A stretch of 64,000 nt of DNA from DATAGZ01 sp036263455 (lineage in GTDB: Bacteria > Pseudomonadota > Alphaproteobacteria > Dongiales > Dongiaceae): assembly GCA_036263455.1 (NCBI GenBank), contig DATAGZ010000018.1:1-64000 (forward strand). The letters run 5' to 3'. Shown here in pieces: positions 43,194-52,271 of this stretch. The position numbers and the translations under genes were made by a program. Below the pieces are notes generated by a model that was not told the DNA's origin, made no database searches, and was given only the letters and a program-made list of their open reading frames with translations. How positions within the stretch are numbered: the stretch's first letter is position 1; every line of letters starts with the position of its first letter.

Positions 43194-44642
43194 TCAGGAG
43201 GGATGCAGCTGGCCCTCGTGCATTTCGAGGATCTCATCGGCATAGGATTCGACGAGTTCCCGGTCGTGGCTTATGAAGAGGATAGCGGTCGCGGCATGTT
43301 GGCTTCTCAGCAATTCCAGGATCTGATGCGCGCGGCTCCGATCGAGGGCAGAGGTTATTTCATCGCAGATCAGGACGGCCGGCCGCGCAGCCAGCGCCCG
43401 GGCAATCGCCACCCTCTGCCGCTGTCCGCCCGACAATTGCCGGGGTCGCCGCCCCCGGAGGTCGCTTTTCAAGCCCACCCGGGCCAGGAGGTCCCGGACT
43501 GTCTCGCCGAGGCTGGCCCCACGATGGCCGAAATAATATCGTAGCGGCCGGCCGATAATGGCGGCGACCGTCTGCATCGGGTTTAAGGCGAGCTCGGCGC
43601 TTTGTCCGATATACTGGATCTTGCGGCGCTGCTCGTTGGTACGCTTTCCATAAGAGAGCGGAAGAGAAATGCCTTGCAATTCTATAATCCCCGATGCGTC
43701 GGCGAGCAGGCCGGCGATGGCGCGGGCGAGCGTGCTCTTGCCGCTGCCTGAGGGGCCGACAATGGCCACGAAGCCCCCTTGCCGCACCCTTGCCGAGACG
43801 CCGGTCAGGACCGGCCTGTCTGCGTAGGAGACGGAAAGGTCGTCGATGCGCAGCGCGACTTCTCCCACCGGGCGGGAGGCCGGCCGCGTCGCATGGCGGT
43901 GCAAGAGGGCGCGGGTATAGGAATGGCGCGGATCGCGGAATACGGCATCGCGCGCGCCGGCCTCGACGATCGCTCCGTCCTTCATCACGGCCACGTCATC
44001 GCAGAGCCGCTCGATCTGGGAGAGATCGTGCGAGATATAGAGCCCGGCGAGACCGCGGCGGAGGACAATATCCTCGATCAGCTGGGCGAGCCCGCCCTGA
44101 AGCGCGCGGTCGAGCGAAGCGGTCGGTTCATCGAAGACGATCAGGTCAGGCTGGGACAGCAGCGCCATGGCGATGCTGGCGCGCTGGAGCTGGCCCCCCG
44201 ATAATTGATGCGGAAAGCGCGCGAGCAAGCCGCGGCCGAGCCCCATCTCGTCGAAGAGCCGCTGTGCCTCGGTGATGGCCGCGCGACGCTCGGTGATCGC
44301 ATGAAAGACCGGCCCTTCGATGAGTTGCGGGAGCAGCCGGCGCGCCGGGTTGAAGGCGCTCGCGGGACTCTGCGGAACATAAGCGGCGTGGCGGCCCACC
44401 CAATGTCGGCGCGCCTCGGCCGGCAGGACAAAGAGCGGTTGACCGAGTAAGCGGACCTCCCCGTCGCTGTGCTCGCATCCCACCCGCATATGGCCGAGCG
44501 CGGCCAAGCCGAGCGTGGTCTTGCCCGCGCCCGATTCTCCGATAACGCCCAGCATCCGGCCGCGCGCAAGGGTGAGCGAGATACCGGCGAGGATTGGGCG
44601 ACCTGAAGCCTGCACCGAGAGGGAATCGATGGCGAGGATCAC
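43194..44642 (-). CDS. Fused peptide-type ABC importer ATPase (two nucleotide-binding domains)
   Basis: 482-aa protein with two complete ABC domains in one chain. Domain 1 (about residues 1-235) has Walker A GESGAGKTT, signature LSGGQLQR and Walker B IVFDEPTASLD. Domain 2 (from about residue 250) has Walker A GPSGSGKST, signature LSGGQRQR and Walker B LICDEITSALD. The Cys-rich DppD/F C-terminal domain is absent after both. It replaces the DppD plus DppF pair of a peptide-type importer. The GTG at 44642 overlaps the upstream permease stop (GTGA). Confidence 0.9.
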   Translation of the reverse strand: MILAIDSLSVQASGRPILAGISLTLARGRMLGVIGESGAGKTTLGLAALGHMRVGCEHSDGEVRLLGQPLFVLPAEARRHWVGRHAAYVPQSPASAFNPARRLLPQLIEGPVFHAITERRAAITEAQRLFDEMGLGRGLLARFPHQLSGGQLQRASIAMALLSQPDLIVFDEPTASLDRALQGGLAQLIEDIVLRRGLAGLYISHDLSQIERLCDDVAVMKDGAIVEAGARDAVFRDPRHSYTRALLHRHATRPASRPVGEVALRIDDLSVSYADRPVLTGVSARVRQGGFVAIVGPSGSGKSTLARAIAGLLADASGIIELQGISLPLSYGKRTNEQRRKIQYIGQSAELALNPMQTVAAIIGRPLRYYFGHRGASLGETVRDLLARVGLKSDLRGRRPRQLSGGQRQRVAIARALAARPAVLICDEITSALDRSRAHQILELLRSQHAATAILFISHDRELVESYADEILEMHEGQLHPS

Positions 44643-45433
44643 GCGCGCCGCCGTTCCGAAAAGGAGAGGCGGTCGAGGATCGCATGGACGCAGGCCGCTA
44701 TGAGCGCGATGGCAGCAGCGGGATAGAGCGCCGCCGGATTGCCGAGCCCGATCGCCGGGGCATTGTCGCGAACCATCGAACCCCAATCGCTGAGCGGTGG
44801 CGGCAGACCCAGGCCGAGATAAGCAAGTGCCGCGATCAGCAGGAAGACGAAGCTGAAGCGCAGACCTGCCTCTGCCGAAAGCGGGCGCGCGACATTGGGC
44901 AGGATCTCGCGGCCGATCATCCAGGGAATCCCCTCTCCGCGCAGGCGCGCCTGGAGCGCGTATTCCTGAGCCAGCACATCGCGCGCGAGAAGGCGCGCCA
45001 GCCTGTAGACGCGGGTCGAATCAATAACCGCAAGGGTCAGGATAATCGTGGCGGCGCTGGGTCCGAGCACGGACAGAATGATCAGAACGAAAATTAGCGT
45101 CGGCATGGCGAGGAGAATTTCGAAGGCACGCGTGAGCAGGTGATCGACCCACCCACCGGCCAGGGCCGCGGCGAAACCGGCCCCGATGCCCAGCATGAAG
45201 GAGAGGCTGGTCGCACCGAGGGCAAGACCGATCGACGTCCGGCCCCCGACGAGCAGACGGGCCAGCATGTCGCGGCCGAGATTGTCGAGCCCGAGGACAT
45301 GTGCTGCGCTGCGTGGCTGCCAAGCAGGGCCAAGAATAGCATCGGGGTCGACCGGCAAAAGCACGGGTCCGATCACACAGGCCAGCAGGACAGCGCCCAG
45401 CAGGATAGCGGCGACGATGCCTCCTCGCCTCAT
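44639..45433 (-). CDS. Peptide-type ABC importer permease (DppC-like)
   Basis: 264-aa inner-membrane permease starting MRRGGIVAAILLGAVLLA. About six transmembrane segments, the family motif LGLDNLGRDMLARLLVGGR and the coupling loop YALQARLRGEGIPWMIGREI are visible. The ATG at 45433 overlaps the upstream permease stop as ATGA; the open frame extends to 45739, but the extension lies inside that gene. It is the second permease of the binding protein, B, C, fused-ATPase operon. Confidence 0.9.
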   Translation of the reverse strand: MRRGGIVAAILLGAVLLACVIGPVLLPVDPDAILGPAWQPRSAAHVLGLDNLGRDMLARLLVGGRTSIGLALGATSLSFMLGIGAGFAAALAGGWVDHLLTRAFEILLAMPTLIFVLIILSVLGPSAATIILTLAVIDSTRVYRLARLLARDVLAQEYALQARLRGEGIPWMIGREILPNVARPLSAEAGLRFSFVFLLIAALAYLGLGLPPPLSDWGSMVRDNAPAIGLGNPAALYPAAAIALIAACVHAILDRLSFSERRRA

Positions 45434-46407
45434 GAGCGGCCCAGGCGAGGATTGCCGAGCAGCACGCAGCAATCGGCCACCATGTTGAGGATCACGAAAA
45501 CCGCGGCGAAGACCAGCCCGGCCGCCTGGATCGCGGGAATGTCGCGTTTTCCGACCGCGTCCACCATCCATTGGCCGAGGCCCGGATAGCCGAAGATGGT
45601 CTCGACCACGATCACCCCCAGAACCAGATGAGCAAGATTGAGCGTCACGACGTAAGCGAGCGGGGCGACCGCGTTCGGGAGAACATGGGAGAGGATAATC
45701 CGCCCGCGCGGCAAGCCCTTGAGCACCGCCATTTCGCAATAGGGCGCATCGAGGAGGTCCAGCAGCGCGATCCGGGTCATGCGGAAGAGGTGCGCAAAGA
45801 TCACGATGGTCAGGGTGGCTGCGGGGAGGATCAGAAAAGGTATCTTTTGCCCGAGTGTCATGTCCTCGCGCACCGCCGCGAGCGCGGGCAGGATGTGGAG
45901 CTTTACGGCAAAGATGAGGATCAGCAGATAGCCGGTAAAGAACTCCGGCACGGAGAGCGAGAAGACGGCAATTCCACTATTCAGCCGATCGAACCATCCG
46001 CCGGGCCATAAGGCGCCCGCATAGCCCGCCAGCAGCGCGAACGGCATGGCAACGAGCGAGGTCGCGCCGGCTAATAAAAGCGTATGCGTGAATCGCGGCC
46101 AGAGCGATTCCGCTATCGCACGATGATTGACGAGCGATTGGCCGAGATCGCCGCGCGCCACGCCGCCGAGCCAGGCGAGATATCGCACCGCCAGCGGTCG
46201 GTCGAGATCCAGGCTCCGATGCAAGGCAGCGACCGTCTCGGGGGTTGCTTCCCTGCCCAGGATGGCGGCGGCCACATCGCCCGGAAGCAATTCGGTGCAC
46301 AGAAAAATGAGCAGGCTCGCGGCGATGAGCGTCCCTAGTCCAAGGACGAGGCGGAACAGCAGCCGGCGCACAACCAGCCGCGTGTTCCCCCTTGTTTCCC
46401 CACCCAT
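45430..46407 (-). CDS. Peptide-type ABC importer permease (DppB-like)
   Basis: 325-aa inner-membrane permease with about six transmembrane segments and the B-type features LLPGDVAAAILG near residue 40, SLDLDRPLAVRYLAWLGG, and the coupling loop YCEMAVLKGLPRGRIILSHV. It begins 2 nt after the binding protein stop, so both are cotranscribed. Cargo not predictable beyond the peptide/nickel/opine transporter class. Confidence 0.9.
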   Translation of the reverse strand: MGGETRGNTRLVVRRLLFRLVLGLGTLIAASLLIFLCTELLPGDVAAAILGREATPETVAALHRSLDLDRPLAVRYLAWLGGVARGDLGQSLVNHRAIAESLWPRFTHTLLLAGATSLVAMPFALLAGYAGALWPGGWFDRLNSGIAVFSLSVPEFFTGYLLILIFAVKLHILPALAAVREDMTLGQKIPFLILPAATLTIVIFAHLFRMTRIALLDLLDAPYCEMAVLKGLPRGRIILSHVLPNAVAPLAYVVTLNLAHLVLGVIVVETIFGYPGLGQWMVDAVGKRDIPAIQAAGLVFAAVFVILNMVADCCVLLGNPRLGRS

Positions 46408-46409
46408 TG

Positions 46410-47957
46410 CTACGCCGAGAACCAGGCCTTCTCCGCAAGCCGCAAATTATCAAAATTGGCGATGCCATGCGGCGTTAATCCCTTGACCCGCTTGTGGCAC
46501 GCATCGACCCAATCGGCGAAGACCGGAATAAGGGCGCCGCCATCGTCATGCAGCATGGCCTGCATTTCCCAAATGGCCGTACGCTTCTTCGTCTCGTCGG
46601 TTTCCGCCCGCGCGGTATTGAGCAATGAATCGAAGCGGGAATTGTTCCAGTGGGTCTCGTTGTAGCTCGCCTGGGATTCGTAGGCGACCGCCAGCATCTG
46701 GGTAGCGGCTGCTCTTCCCGCCCAGTAGGACAGGCAGAACGGCGCCTTGAGCCAGACATTGCTCCAAAACGAATCGGCGGGCTCGCGGTGAATATCGATC
46801 GCGACTCCGGCCTTCTTCGCGGCCGCTTGGTAAAGCACTGCCGCATTCACTCCGCCGTCGAAGGCGGCTTCGCTCGCCGACAGACCCACCGCCAGGGAAG
46901 AGAGTCCTGCCTTCCCCAAGAAAAACTTAGCCTTGTCGGGATCGTAGGCGATCTGAGGCAATTCGGAATTATAGAACGGGTCGCTGCGCGGGATGGGATG
47001 GTCATTGCCGAGCGAGCCATAGCCGTTGAACAGCGTCTCGAGCATCTGCTGGCGATCCATCGCGTAACGCAGGGCGCGGCGGACATTACTATCGGTGAAG
47101 GGCATTTTGTCGGTTTGCATGGCGAGGATCGCGTGCCACCCCCCGGGTGAATTGACGACCGCCAGATCGGGAACATTCTTGATCAGCCCGATGGTCTTGG
47201 TATCGGCGCGGCTGATGGCGTCCACCTGACCAGAGATGAGCGCGTTCATGCGGGCCTGCGTATCATTGATTACCAAGGTTTCGACACTGTCGACATTGCC
47301 GCGCCCCTCTTTCCAATAATTCATGTTGCGCTTGGTGAGCAGACGTACGCCCGGTTCATAATGATCGAACGCGTAGGCGCCCGTTCCCACCGGATTCTGC
47401 CAATCGGTGAAGTTGTTCGGAACGACCAGCAGATGGTAATCGCCCAGCGAATAGAGAAAATCGGAATCGGAGCCCGCGAGCGTGATGCGAATCTGATCGT
47501 CTGCGAGTTTCGTGATTTCGGTAATGGGCTTAAGCAGGCTCTTCGCCCCGGATTTCGAAGCGTCGCCGCGATGCAGGTTTAAGGAATAGAGGATGTCGTC
47601 GGCATCCAGGCTTTTGCCGTTATGAAATGTAACCCCCTTGCGTATGCGAAAAATCCACTGCTTGGCTTGGTCGGCAACGTCCCAGCTCTCGAAAAGTTCC
47701 GGCTGCGCCCGGTTATGTTCATCGATCTCAATCAGGCCATTCATGATCTGATAGCCCTGCGCGATCGGCACCGAATCGGCATAGGTGGTAGGGTCAAAGG
47801 AATCGGTCGAAGAGCCCCCGGCCATGCCCAGGCGCAGATGGCCTCCACGCTGTTTCTGTTCTTGGGCGCGCGCCAGCGAGGGGGCGCCCATCAGGACAGC
47901 CGCCGCCATGCCGGCCTTCAGGACCTTGCGGCGCGAAACGCGAACTTTCTTTATCAT
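46410..47957 (-). CDS. Peptide-type ABC importer substrate-binding protein, Tat-like signal
   Basis: 515-aa periplasmic solute-binding protein of the SBP_bac_5 (DppA/OppA) family: WIFRIRKGVTFHNGKSLDADD near residue 100, NPVGTGAYAFDHYEPG, and VRRALRYAMDRQQML. The N-terminus (VSRRKVLKAGMAAAVLMG) has the twin-arginine SRRxVLK pattern followed by a moderately hydrophobic segment and an AxA cleavage region, so Tat export is likely. AAGGAG lies 7 nt before the ATG. It heads an operon with two permeases and a fused ATPase, and is divergent from carB. Confidence 0.9.
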   Translation of the reverse strand: MIKKVRVSRRKVLKAGMAAAVLMGAPSLARAQEQKQRGGHLRLGMAGGSSTDSFDPTTYADSVPIAQGYQIMNGLIEIDEHNRAQPELFESWDVADQAKQWIFRIRKGVTFHNGKSLDADDILYSLNLHRGDASKSGAKSLLKPITEITKLADDQIRITLAGSDSDFLYSLGDYHLLVVPNNFTDWQNPVGTGAYAFDHYEPGVRLLTKRNMNYWKEGRGNVDSVETLVINDTQARMNALISGQVDAISRADTKTIGLIKNVPDLAVVNSPGGWHAILAMQTDKMPFTDSNVRRALRYAMDRQQMLETLFNGYGSLGNDHPIPRSDPFYNSELPQIAYDPDKAKFFLGKAGLSSLAVGLSASEAAFDGGVNAAVLYQAAAKKAGVAIDIHREPADSFWSNVWLKAPFCLSYWAGRAAATQMLAVAYESQASYNETHWNNSRFDSLLNTARAETDETKKRTAIWEMQAMLHDDGGALIPVFADWVDACHKRVKGLTPHGIANFDNLRLAEKAWFSA

Positions 47958-47989
47958 TATTCTTCTCCTTCTGCGTGAGCGGCAGATTA

Positions 47990-48019
47990 AAGCGGTTCAC
48001 GACGAGATGGAAGCGGTTC
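47990..48019. repeat. Direct repeat AAGCGGTTC x2, 21-bp period, possible operator
   Basis: Two identical 9-mers (47990-47998 and 48011-48019) start 21 bp apart, two helical turns, in the divergent region between the binding-protein gene and carB. This spacing suits a regulator binding one face of DNA, but no regulator is identified and chance is possible. Confidence 0.35.
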
Positions 48020-48133
48020 TGTTGCGCGATGCCTCGGTATCGACCAGGCAGGCTCGAACACATCTAGACATGCACCGGTAGCATGGCCCAGTCGACGGTT
48101 GCGCCCTTCCCAGGGATGGGCTACGAGAAAATA

Positions 48134-51100
48134 ATGCCCAAGCGCACCGATATCGCCTCGATCCTGGTCATCGGCGCGGGCCCGATTATCATCGGTCAGG
48201 CCTGCGAGTTCGATTATTCGGGGGCGCAAGCCATCAAGGCTCTCAAGCAGGAGGGCTATCGGGTCATCCTGGCCAATTCCAATCCGGCCACGATCATGAC
48301 GGATCCCGAGCTCGCCCATCGGACATATATTGAGCCGATCACTGCAGAGATCGTTGCGCGCATCATCGTAACCGAACGGCCGGACGCGCTTTTGCCGACC
48401 ATGGGCGGCCAGACAGCGCTCAACATCGCAATGGAACTTCATCGGCTGGGCGTGCTGGAACGCCATGGCGTGGAGATGATCGGCGCCCGGCCGGACGCCA
48501 TAGCCAAGGCAGAAGACCGCGAGCTGTTCCGTCGCGCGATGGAAAAGATCGGGCTCGATACACCGCGCGGGCGCACGGTTCGTTCGCGAGAGGACGCTCT
48601 GCTCGCGCTTGAGGAAACCGGTCTGCCGGCGATCATCCGGCCTTCTTTCACCCTGGGGGGAACCGGTGGCGGAATCGCCGCCGACCGCGACCAATTCCTG
48701 GCAATCGTCGAGAGCGGGTTGCGCGCCTCGCCGGTGGGTGAAGTCCTCATCGAGGAAAGCATTATCGGCTGGAAGGAATATGAGATGGAGGTTGTCCGCG
48801 ACCGCGCGGATAATGGCATCATCGTTTGCTCCATCGAAAATATCGATCCGATGGGCGTCCATACGGGTGATTCGATCACGGTCGCACCTGCCTTGACGCT
48901 TACCGACAAGGAATATCAAAGGATGCGCAACGCCTCGCTCGCGGTCCTGCGCGAGATCGGCGTCGATACCGGTGGGGCAAATGTGCAGTTTGCGGTCGAC
49001 CCGCGTAGCGGGCGCCAGGTGGTGATCGAGATGAACCCACGCGTCTCGCGCTCCTCGGCCCTCGCTTCGAAGGCAACCGGCTATCCGATCGCCAAGATAG
49101 CCGCCAAGCTCGCGGTGGGCTATACCCTCGACGAGCTGCGTAATGATATCGCCCCGGCGATACCCGCTTCCTTCGAACCCACCATCGATTATGTGGTGGT
49201 GAAGATTCCCCGCTTCGCTTTCGAAAAATTCCCTGGAAGCGTGCCTCGACTCGGCACCGCGATGAAATCGGTGGGCGAGGCCATGGCGATCGGCAGGTCT
49301 TTTCCCGAGGCCCTGCAGAAGGCCTATCGCTCGCTCGAGACCGGTCTCGATGGTCTCGCGGACCTCCCCTGCCCCGACGAACAGCTCGAAGATGCTTTGA
49401 CGCAAGCGACACCGGAGCGCCTGCTTTATGCTGCCCAGGCCTTGCGCCGGGGCTGGAATCCCTCCCGTATCGCCGCGCGCGCCGGTTTCGATCCCTGGTT
49501 CCTCGAGCAGATCGGCCATATTGTCGCGGCGGAGCAGGAGCTCGCGGCTGGCCCGCCGCAGGATCGGACCGGCTGGGCGCGCATCAAAGAACTGGGATTT
49601 TCGGATCGCCGCATCGCCCAGCTCACGGGCAGCACAGAAGATAAGATTGCCCAGATGCGCCTGGCGGCGGGCATCCAGCCGGTCTATAAGCGGATCGATT
49701 CCTGCGCGGGAGAATTTCCCACCGCCACCTCTTATTTCTATTCCACCTATCAGGGCGCTCGCTTTGGAAGCGCGGAAGATGAAACGCGCCCGAGCGAGCG
49801 GACCAAGATCCTGATTCTGGGCGGCGGCCCCAACCGGATCGGCCAAGGAATCGAGTTCGATTATTGCTGCGTGCATGCCTGCTACGCCCTCAAGGAAGCA
49901 GGATATGAAACCGTCATGATCAATTGCAATCCGGAGACGGTCTCCACCGATTACGACACCGCCGACCGGCTTTATTTTGATCCGCTGACCTCTGAGGATG
50001 TGCTCGCGATCTGCCGCGCCGAGCAGCAGGCCGGCACCATCAAAGGTGCGATTGTCCAGCTCGGCGGTCAGACTCCGCTCAAGCTCGCCGCTTCCCTGGA
50101 GAAAGCCCATATTCCCATTCTCGGGACCTCGCCCGCCGCCATCGACCTCGCCGAGGATCGGGAACAGTTCCAGCGTCTGCTTGAAAAAGCGGGCCTGCGC
50201 CAACCCAACAATCGTATCGCGCGCTCGGCCGAGGAGGCGCTGCGCGAGGCACGCCTGGTCGGCTATCCGCTGGTCGCACGGCCCTCCTACGTGCTCGGCG
50301 GGCGGGCGATGGAAATCGTCCACAGCGAAGCTGCCCTCGCCGATTACATGCGGCGCGTCCAGAGCGCGCTGGGCGAGAATGTGATCCTGCTCGATTCCTA
50401 TTTGCAGGACGCCATCGAAGTGGACGTCGACGCGCTGGCGGACGGCGAGGATGTTTATATCGCGGGTATCATGGAACATATCGAGGAAGCGGGGATCCAT
50501 TCGGGTGATTCGGCCTGCACCCTGCCGCCCCATACCTTGCCGCTCTCCACCATCCTCGAACTGCGCCGCCAGACCGAAATCCTTGCCCGCGCGCTCGGAG
50601 TCGTCGGCCTGATGAACGTGCAGTTCGCCATTCAGGATCGCGACATTTACGTACTGGAAGTCAATCCGCGCGCCAGCCGGACCGTTCCCTTCGTCGCCAA
50701 GGCGACCGGCGTGCCGATTGCCAAGATTGGCGCGCGGATCATGGCGGGCGAAAAACTGTCCGCCTTTCCGCTGGGCGCCACGCGCCGCCAGCCCTATATC
50801 GCGGTCAAGGAAGCGGTTTTCCCCTTCTCCCGCTTTCCGGGCGCGGATGTCATTCTCGGACCCGAGATGAAGTCCACGGGCGAGGTCATGGGACTGGACC
50901 GCGATTTCGAGCGGGCCTTCGCCAAGGCTCAGGCCGGCGCGGGCGCGCGCCTGCCGAGCAGCGGGACGATTTTCGTTTCCGTCAAGGATAAGGACAAGCC
51001 CTGGCTGCTTCCCTCGATGAAGCGCCTGCTCGTGGCGGGTTTCGACATTATCGCGACACCCGGAACCGCAGCCTATTTGCGTCACCACGGCCTCAATGTC

Positions 51101-51358
51101 ACGTCCATCAATAAGGTGCACCAAGGCGGCCCCCATATCCTGAGCGCCCTGGAACGCGGCGAAATCGCTTTGGTATTCAACACAACTTCCAGTGTTAAAT
51201 CCATTCATGATTCGCAAAACCTGCGCAGGACTGCCCTCATGCGCGGTATTCCCTATTACACAACCCTGTCGGGAATCATCGCCTGCGCCGGCAGCCTGGT
51301 CGCGCGCGACCGCGGGGAACTTGAAGTCCAAGCCTTACAATCGTATTTTAATGCCTAG
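48134..51358 (+). CDS. carB: Carbamoyl-phosphate synthase large subunit
   Basis: 1074-aa enzyme making carbamoyl phosphate for arginine and pyrimidines. Two ATP-grasp halves are visible: the first opens with IGAGPIIIGQACEFDYSG, the second with GGGPNRIGQGIEFDYC near residue 565. The C-terminal MGS-like allosteric domain (about residues 940-1074) includes TPGTAAYLRHHG. The ATG at 48134 gives the canonical MPKRTDIASIL start; an ATG at 48083 would add 17 residues. carA is not adjacent. TTGCGC and TACGAG stand 17 nt apart just before the ATG, but are weak promoter matches. Confidence 0.96.
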   Translation: MPKRTDIASILVIGAGPIIIGQACEFDYSGAQAIKALKQEGYRVILANSNPATIMTDPELAHRTYIEPITAEIVARIIVTERPDALLPTMGGQTALNIAMELHRLGVLERHGVEMIGARPDAIAKAEDRELFRRAMEKIGLDTPRGRTVRSREDALLALEETGLPAIIRPSFTLGGTGGGIAADRDQFLAIVESGLRASPVGEVLIEESIIGWKEYEMEVVRDRADNGIIVCSIENIDPMGVHTGDSITVAPALTLTDKEYQRMRNASLAVLREIGVDTGGANVQFAVDPRSGRQVVIEMNPRVSRSSALASKATGYPIAKIAAKLAVGYTLDELRNDIAPAIPASFEPTIDYVVVKIPRFAFEKFPGSVPRLGTAMKSVGEAMAIGRSFPEALQKAYRSLETGLDGLADLPCPDEQLEDALTQATPERLLYAAQALRRGWNPSRIAARAGFDPWFLEQIGHIVAAEQELAAGPPQDRTGWARIKELGFSDRRIAQLTGSTEDKIAQMRLAAGIQPVYKRIDSCAGEFPTATSYFYSTYQGARFGSAEDETRPSERTKILILGGGPNRIGQGIEFDYCCVHACYALKEAGYETVMINCNPETVSTDYDTADRLYFDPLTSEDVLAICRAEQQAGTIKGAIVQLGGQTPLKLAASLEKAHIPILGTSPAAIDLAEDREQFQRLLEKAGLRQPNNRIARSAEEALREARLVGYPLVARPSYVLGGRAMEIVHSEAALADYMRRVQSALGENVILLDSYLQDAIEVDVDALADGEDVYIAGIMEHIEEAGIHSGDSACTLPPHTLPLSTILELRRQTEILARALGVVGLMNVQFAIQDRDIYVLEVNPRASRTVPFVAKATGVPIAKIGARIMAGEKLSAFPLGATRRQPYIAVKEAVFPFSRFPGADVILGPEMKSTGEVMGLDRDFERAFAKAQAGAGARLPSSGTIFVSVKDKDKPWLLPSMKRLLVAGFDIIATPGTAAYLRHHGLNVTSINKVHQGGPHILSALERGEIALVFNTTSSVKSIHDSQNLRRTALMRGIPYYTTLSGIIACAGSLVARDRGELEVQALQSYFNA

Positions 51359-51423
51359 CGAGGGAATATCCAACCCGACACCCTTCGGCGCCGGGGCGCA
51401 TTTCTATTGTAAAGGAGTACGGC

Positions 51424-51897
51424 ATGAACAAAATCCCCATCACCGCAGAAGGCTACGCGCGGCTGGAGGAAGAACTGCGCCATTTGAAGGGCGTGGAGCG
51501 GCCGGCCATCATCCGGGCCATCGCCGAAGCGCGCGAACATGGCGATCTCTCGGAAAATGCCGAATATCACGCGGCGCGCGAGCGCCAATCCTTCATCGAG
51601 GGCCGCGTGGCCGAACTCGAAGACAAGATCTCGCGCGCCGAGATCATTGATGTCAGCAAGCTGAAGGGCAAGCAGATCAAATTCGGCGCGACGGTGACCC
51701 TGATCGACGAGGATACCGAAGAGAAAATGGCTTACCAGATCGTCGGCGAGGACGAAGCCGACATCAAATCGCGGCGCCTGGCGGTCACCGCGCCGCTCGC
51801 GCGCGCGCTCATCGGCAAGTCCGTGGGCGATACGGTGGAAGTCACCACCCCGGGCGGATCGAAATCCTACGAGATCGCCAAGGTGCAGTTCCGGTAG
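51424..51897 (+). CDS. greA: Transcription elongation factor GreA
   Basis: 157-aa factor that stimulates RNA polymerase transcript cleavage to rescue backtracked complexes. The N-terminal coiled-coil contains the conserved GDLSENAEYHAARERQ with the acidic tip that enters the secondary channel, and the C-terminal FKBP-like domain includes VTAPLARALIGKSVGD. AAAGGAG lies 7 nt before the ATG. It follows carB by 65 nt on the same strand, an order I recall from other alphaproteobacteria, and probably shares its transcript. Confidence 0.95.
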   Translation: MNKIPITAEGYARLEEELRHLKGVERPAIIRAIAEAREHGDLSENAEYHAARERQSFIEGRVAELEDKISRAEIIDVSKLKGKQIKFGATVTLIDEDTEEKMAYQIVGEDEADIKSRRLAVTAPLARALIGKSVGDTVEVTTPGGSKSYEIAKVQFR

Positions 51898-51921
51898 GTT
51901 CTGAACCTCTTTCCCTTTTTA
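51896..51921 (+). terminator. Possible weak terminator after greA
   Basis: A short inverted repeat AGGTT-CTG-AACCT overlaps the greA stop region and is followed by a T-rich CTTTCCCTTTTT tract. The stem is only 5 bp, so the call is tentative. Confidence 0.35.
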
Positions 51922-51941
51922 TCCGTCACGGCGGGCTCATG

Positions 51942-52074
51942 ACCCTCTCCCTTGAAGGGTGGCGAGGCCGATAGGCCGAAGCCGGGTGAGGGTGAGCTTG
52001 GCTGCCTATTTCCTGACCCTGACCTCTGTTTCCTGCACACCCCCACCCAACCCTCCCCCATCAAGAGGGAGGGC
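51942..52074. repeat. REP-like palindromic intergenic repeat, copy 1 (damaged palindrome)
   Basis: First of two near-identical units of about 135 bp in the 359-bp gene-free interval 51898-52256. It starts ACCCTCTCCCTTGA and continues with GGCGAGGCCGATAGGCCGAA, a CCGGGTGAGGGTGAGCTTGG segment, and CCTATTTCCTGACCCTGACC, ending in CATCAAGAGGGAGGGCT. Compared with copy 2 it lacks 6 bp (TGGGAG) in the head palindrome. It resembles short palindromic repeats common between genes in alphaproteobacteria (recollection). Confidence 0.75.
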
Positions 52075-52134
52075 TAAAGGTAATTCTCCTCGACCCAGAT
52101 ATAAGGTCATACTCCCGGGCTCTAGCCCTCACCA

Positions 52135-52271
52135 ACCCTCTCCCTTGATGGGAGAGGGTGGCGAGGCCGATAGGCCGAAGCCGGGTGAGGGTGAGCTTGG
52201 GTCCTATTTCCTGACTCTGACCTCTGATTCCTGAGTACCCCACCCGACCTCCCCCATCAAGGGAGAGGGCT
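52135..52271. repeat. REP-like palindromic intergenic repeat, copy 2 (intact palindrome)
   Basis: Second unit, with a perfect 10-bp inverted repeat ACCCTCTCCC-TTGAT-GGGAGAGGGT at its head. It is followed by the same GGCGAGGCCGATAGGCCGAA and CCGGGTGAGGGTGAGCTTGG stretches and ends with CATCAAGGGAGAGGGCT. Its right end overlaps the last codons and stop of the TPR gene on the minus strand. The two units form a tandem repeat separated by about 60 bp. Confidence 0.8.

Noticed and set aside
48099..48127. TTGCGC and TACGAG, 17 nt apart, 6 nt before the carB ATG, as a seventh leaderless promoter
   Set aside because: The hexamer does not end in T and only partly matches TATAAT; the geometry fits, but the sequence is too weak to count.
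47987..51331. Very long open frame (over 1,100 codons) antisense to carB
   Set aside because: It mirrors the codon structure of carB, is rich in Arg, Asp, Gly and His in a way typical of antisense frames in GC-rich genes, and shows no recognisable domain, whereas carB is unmistakable.
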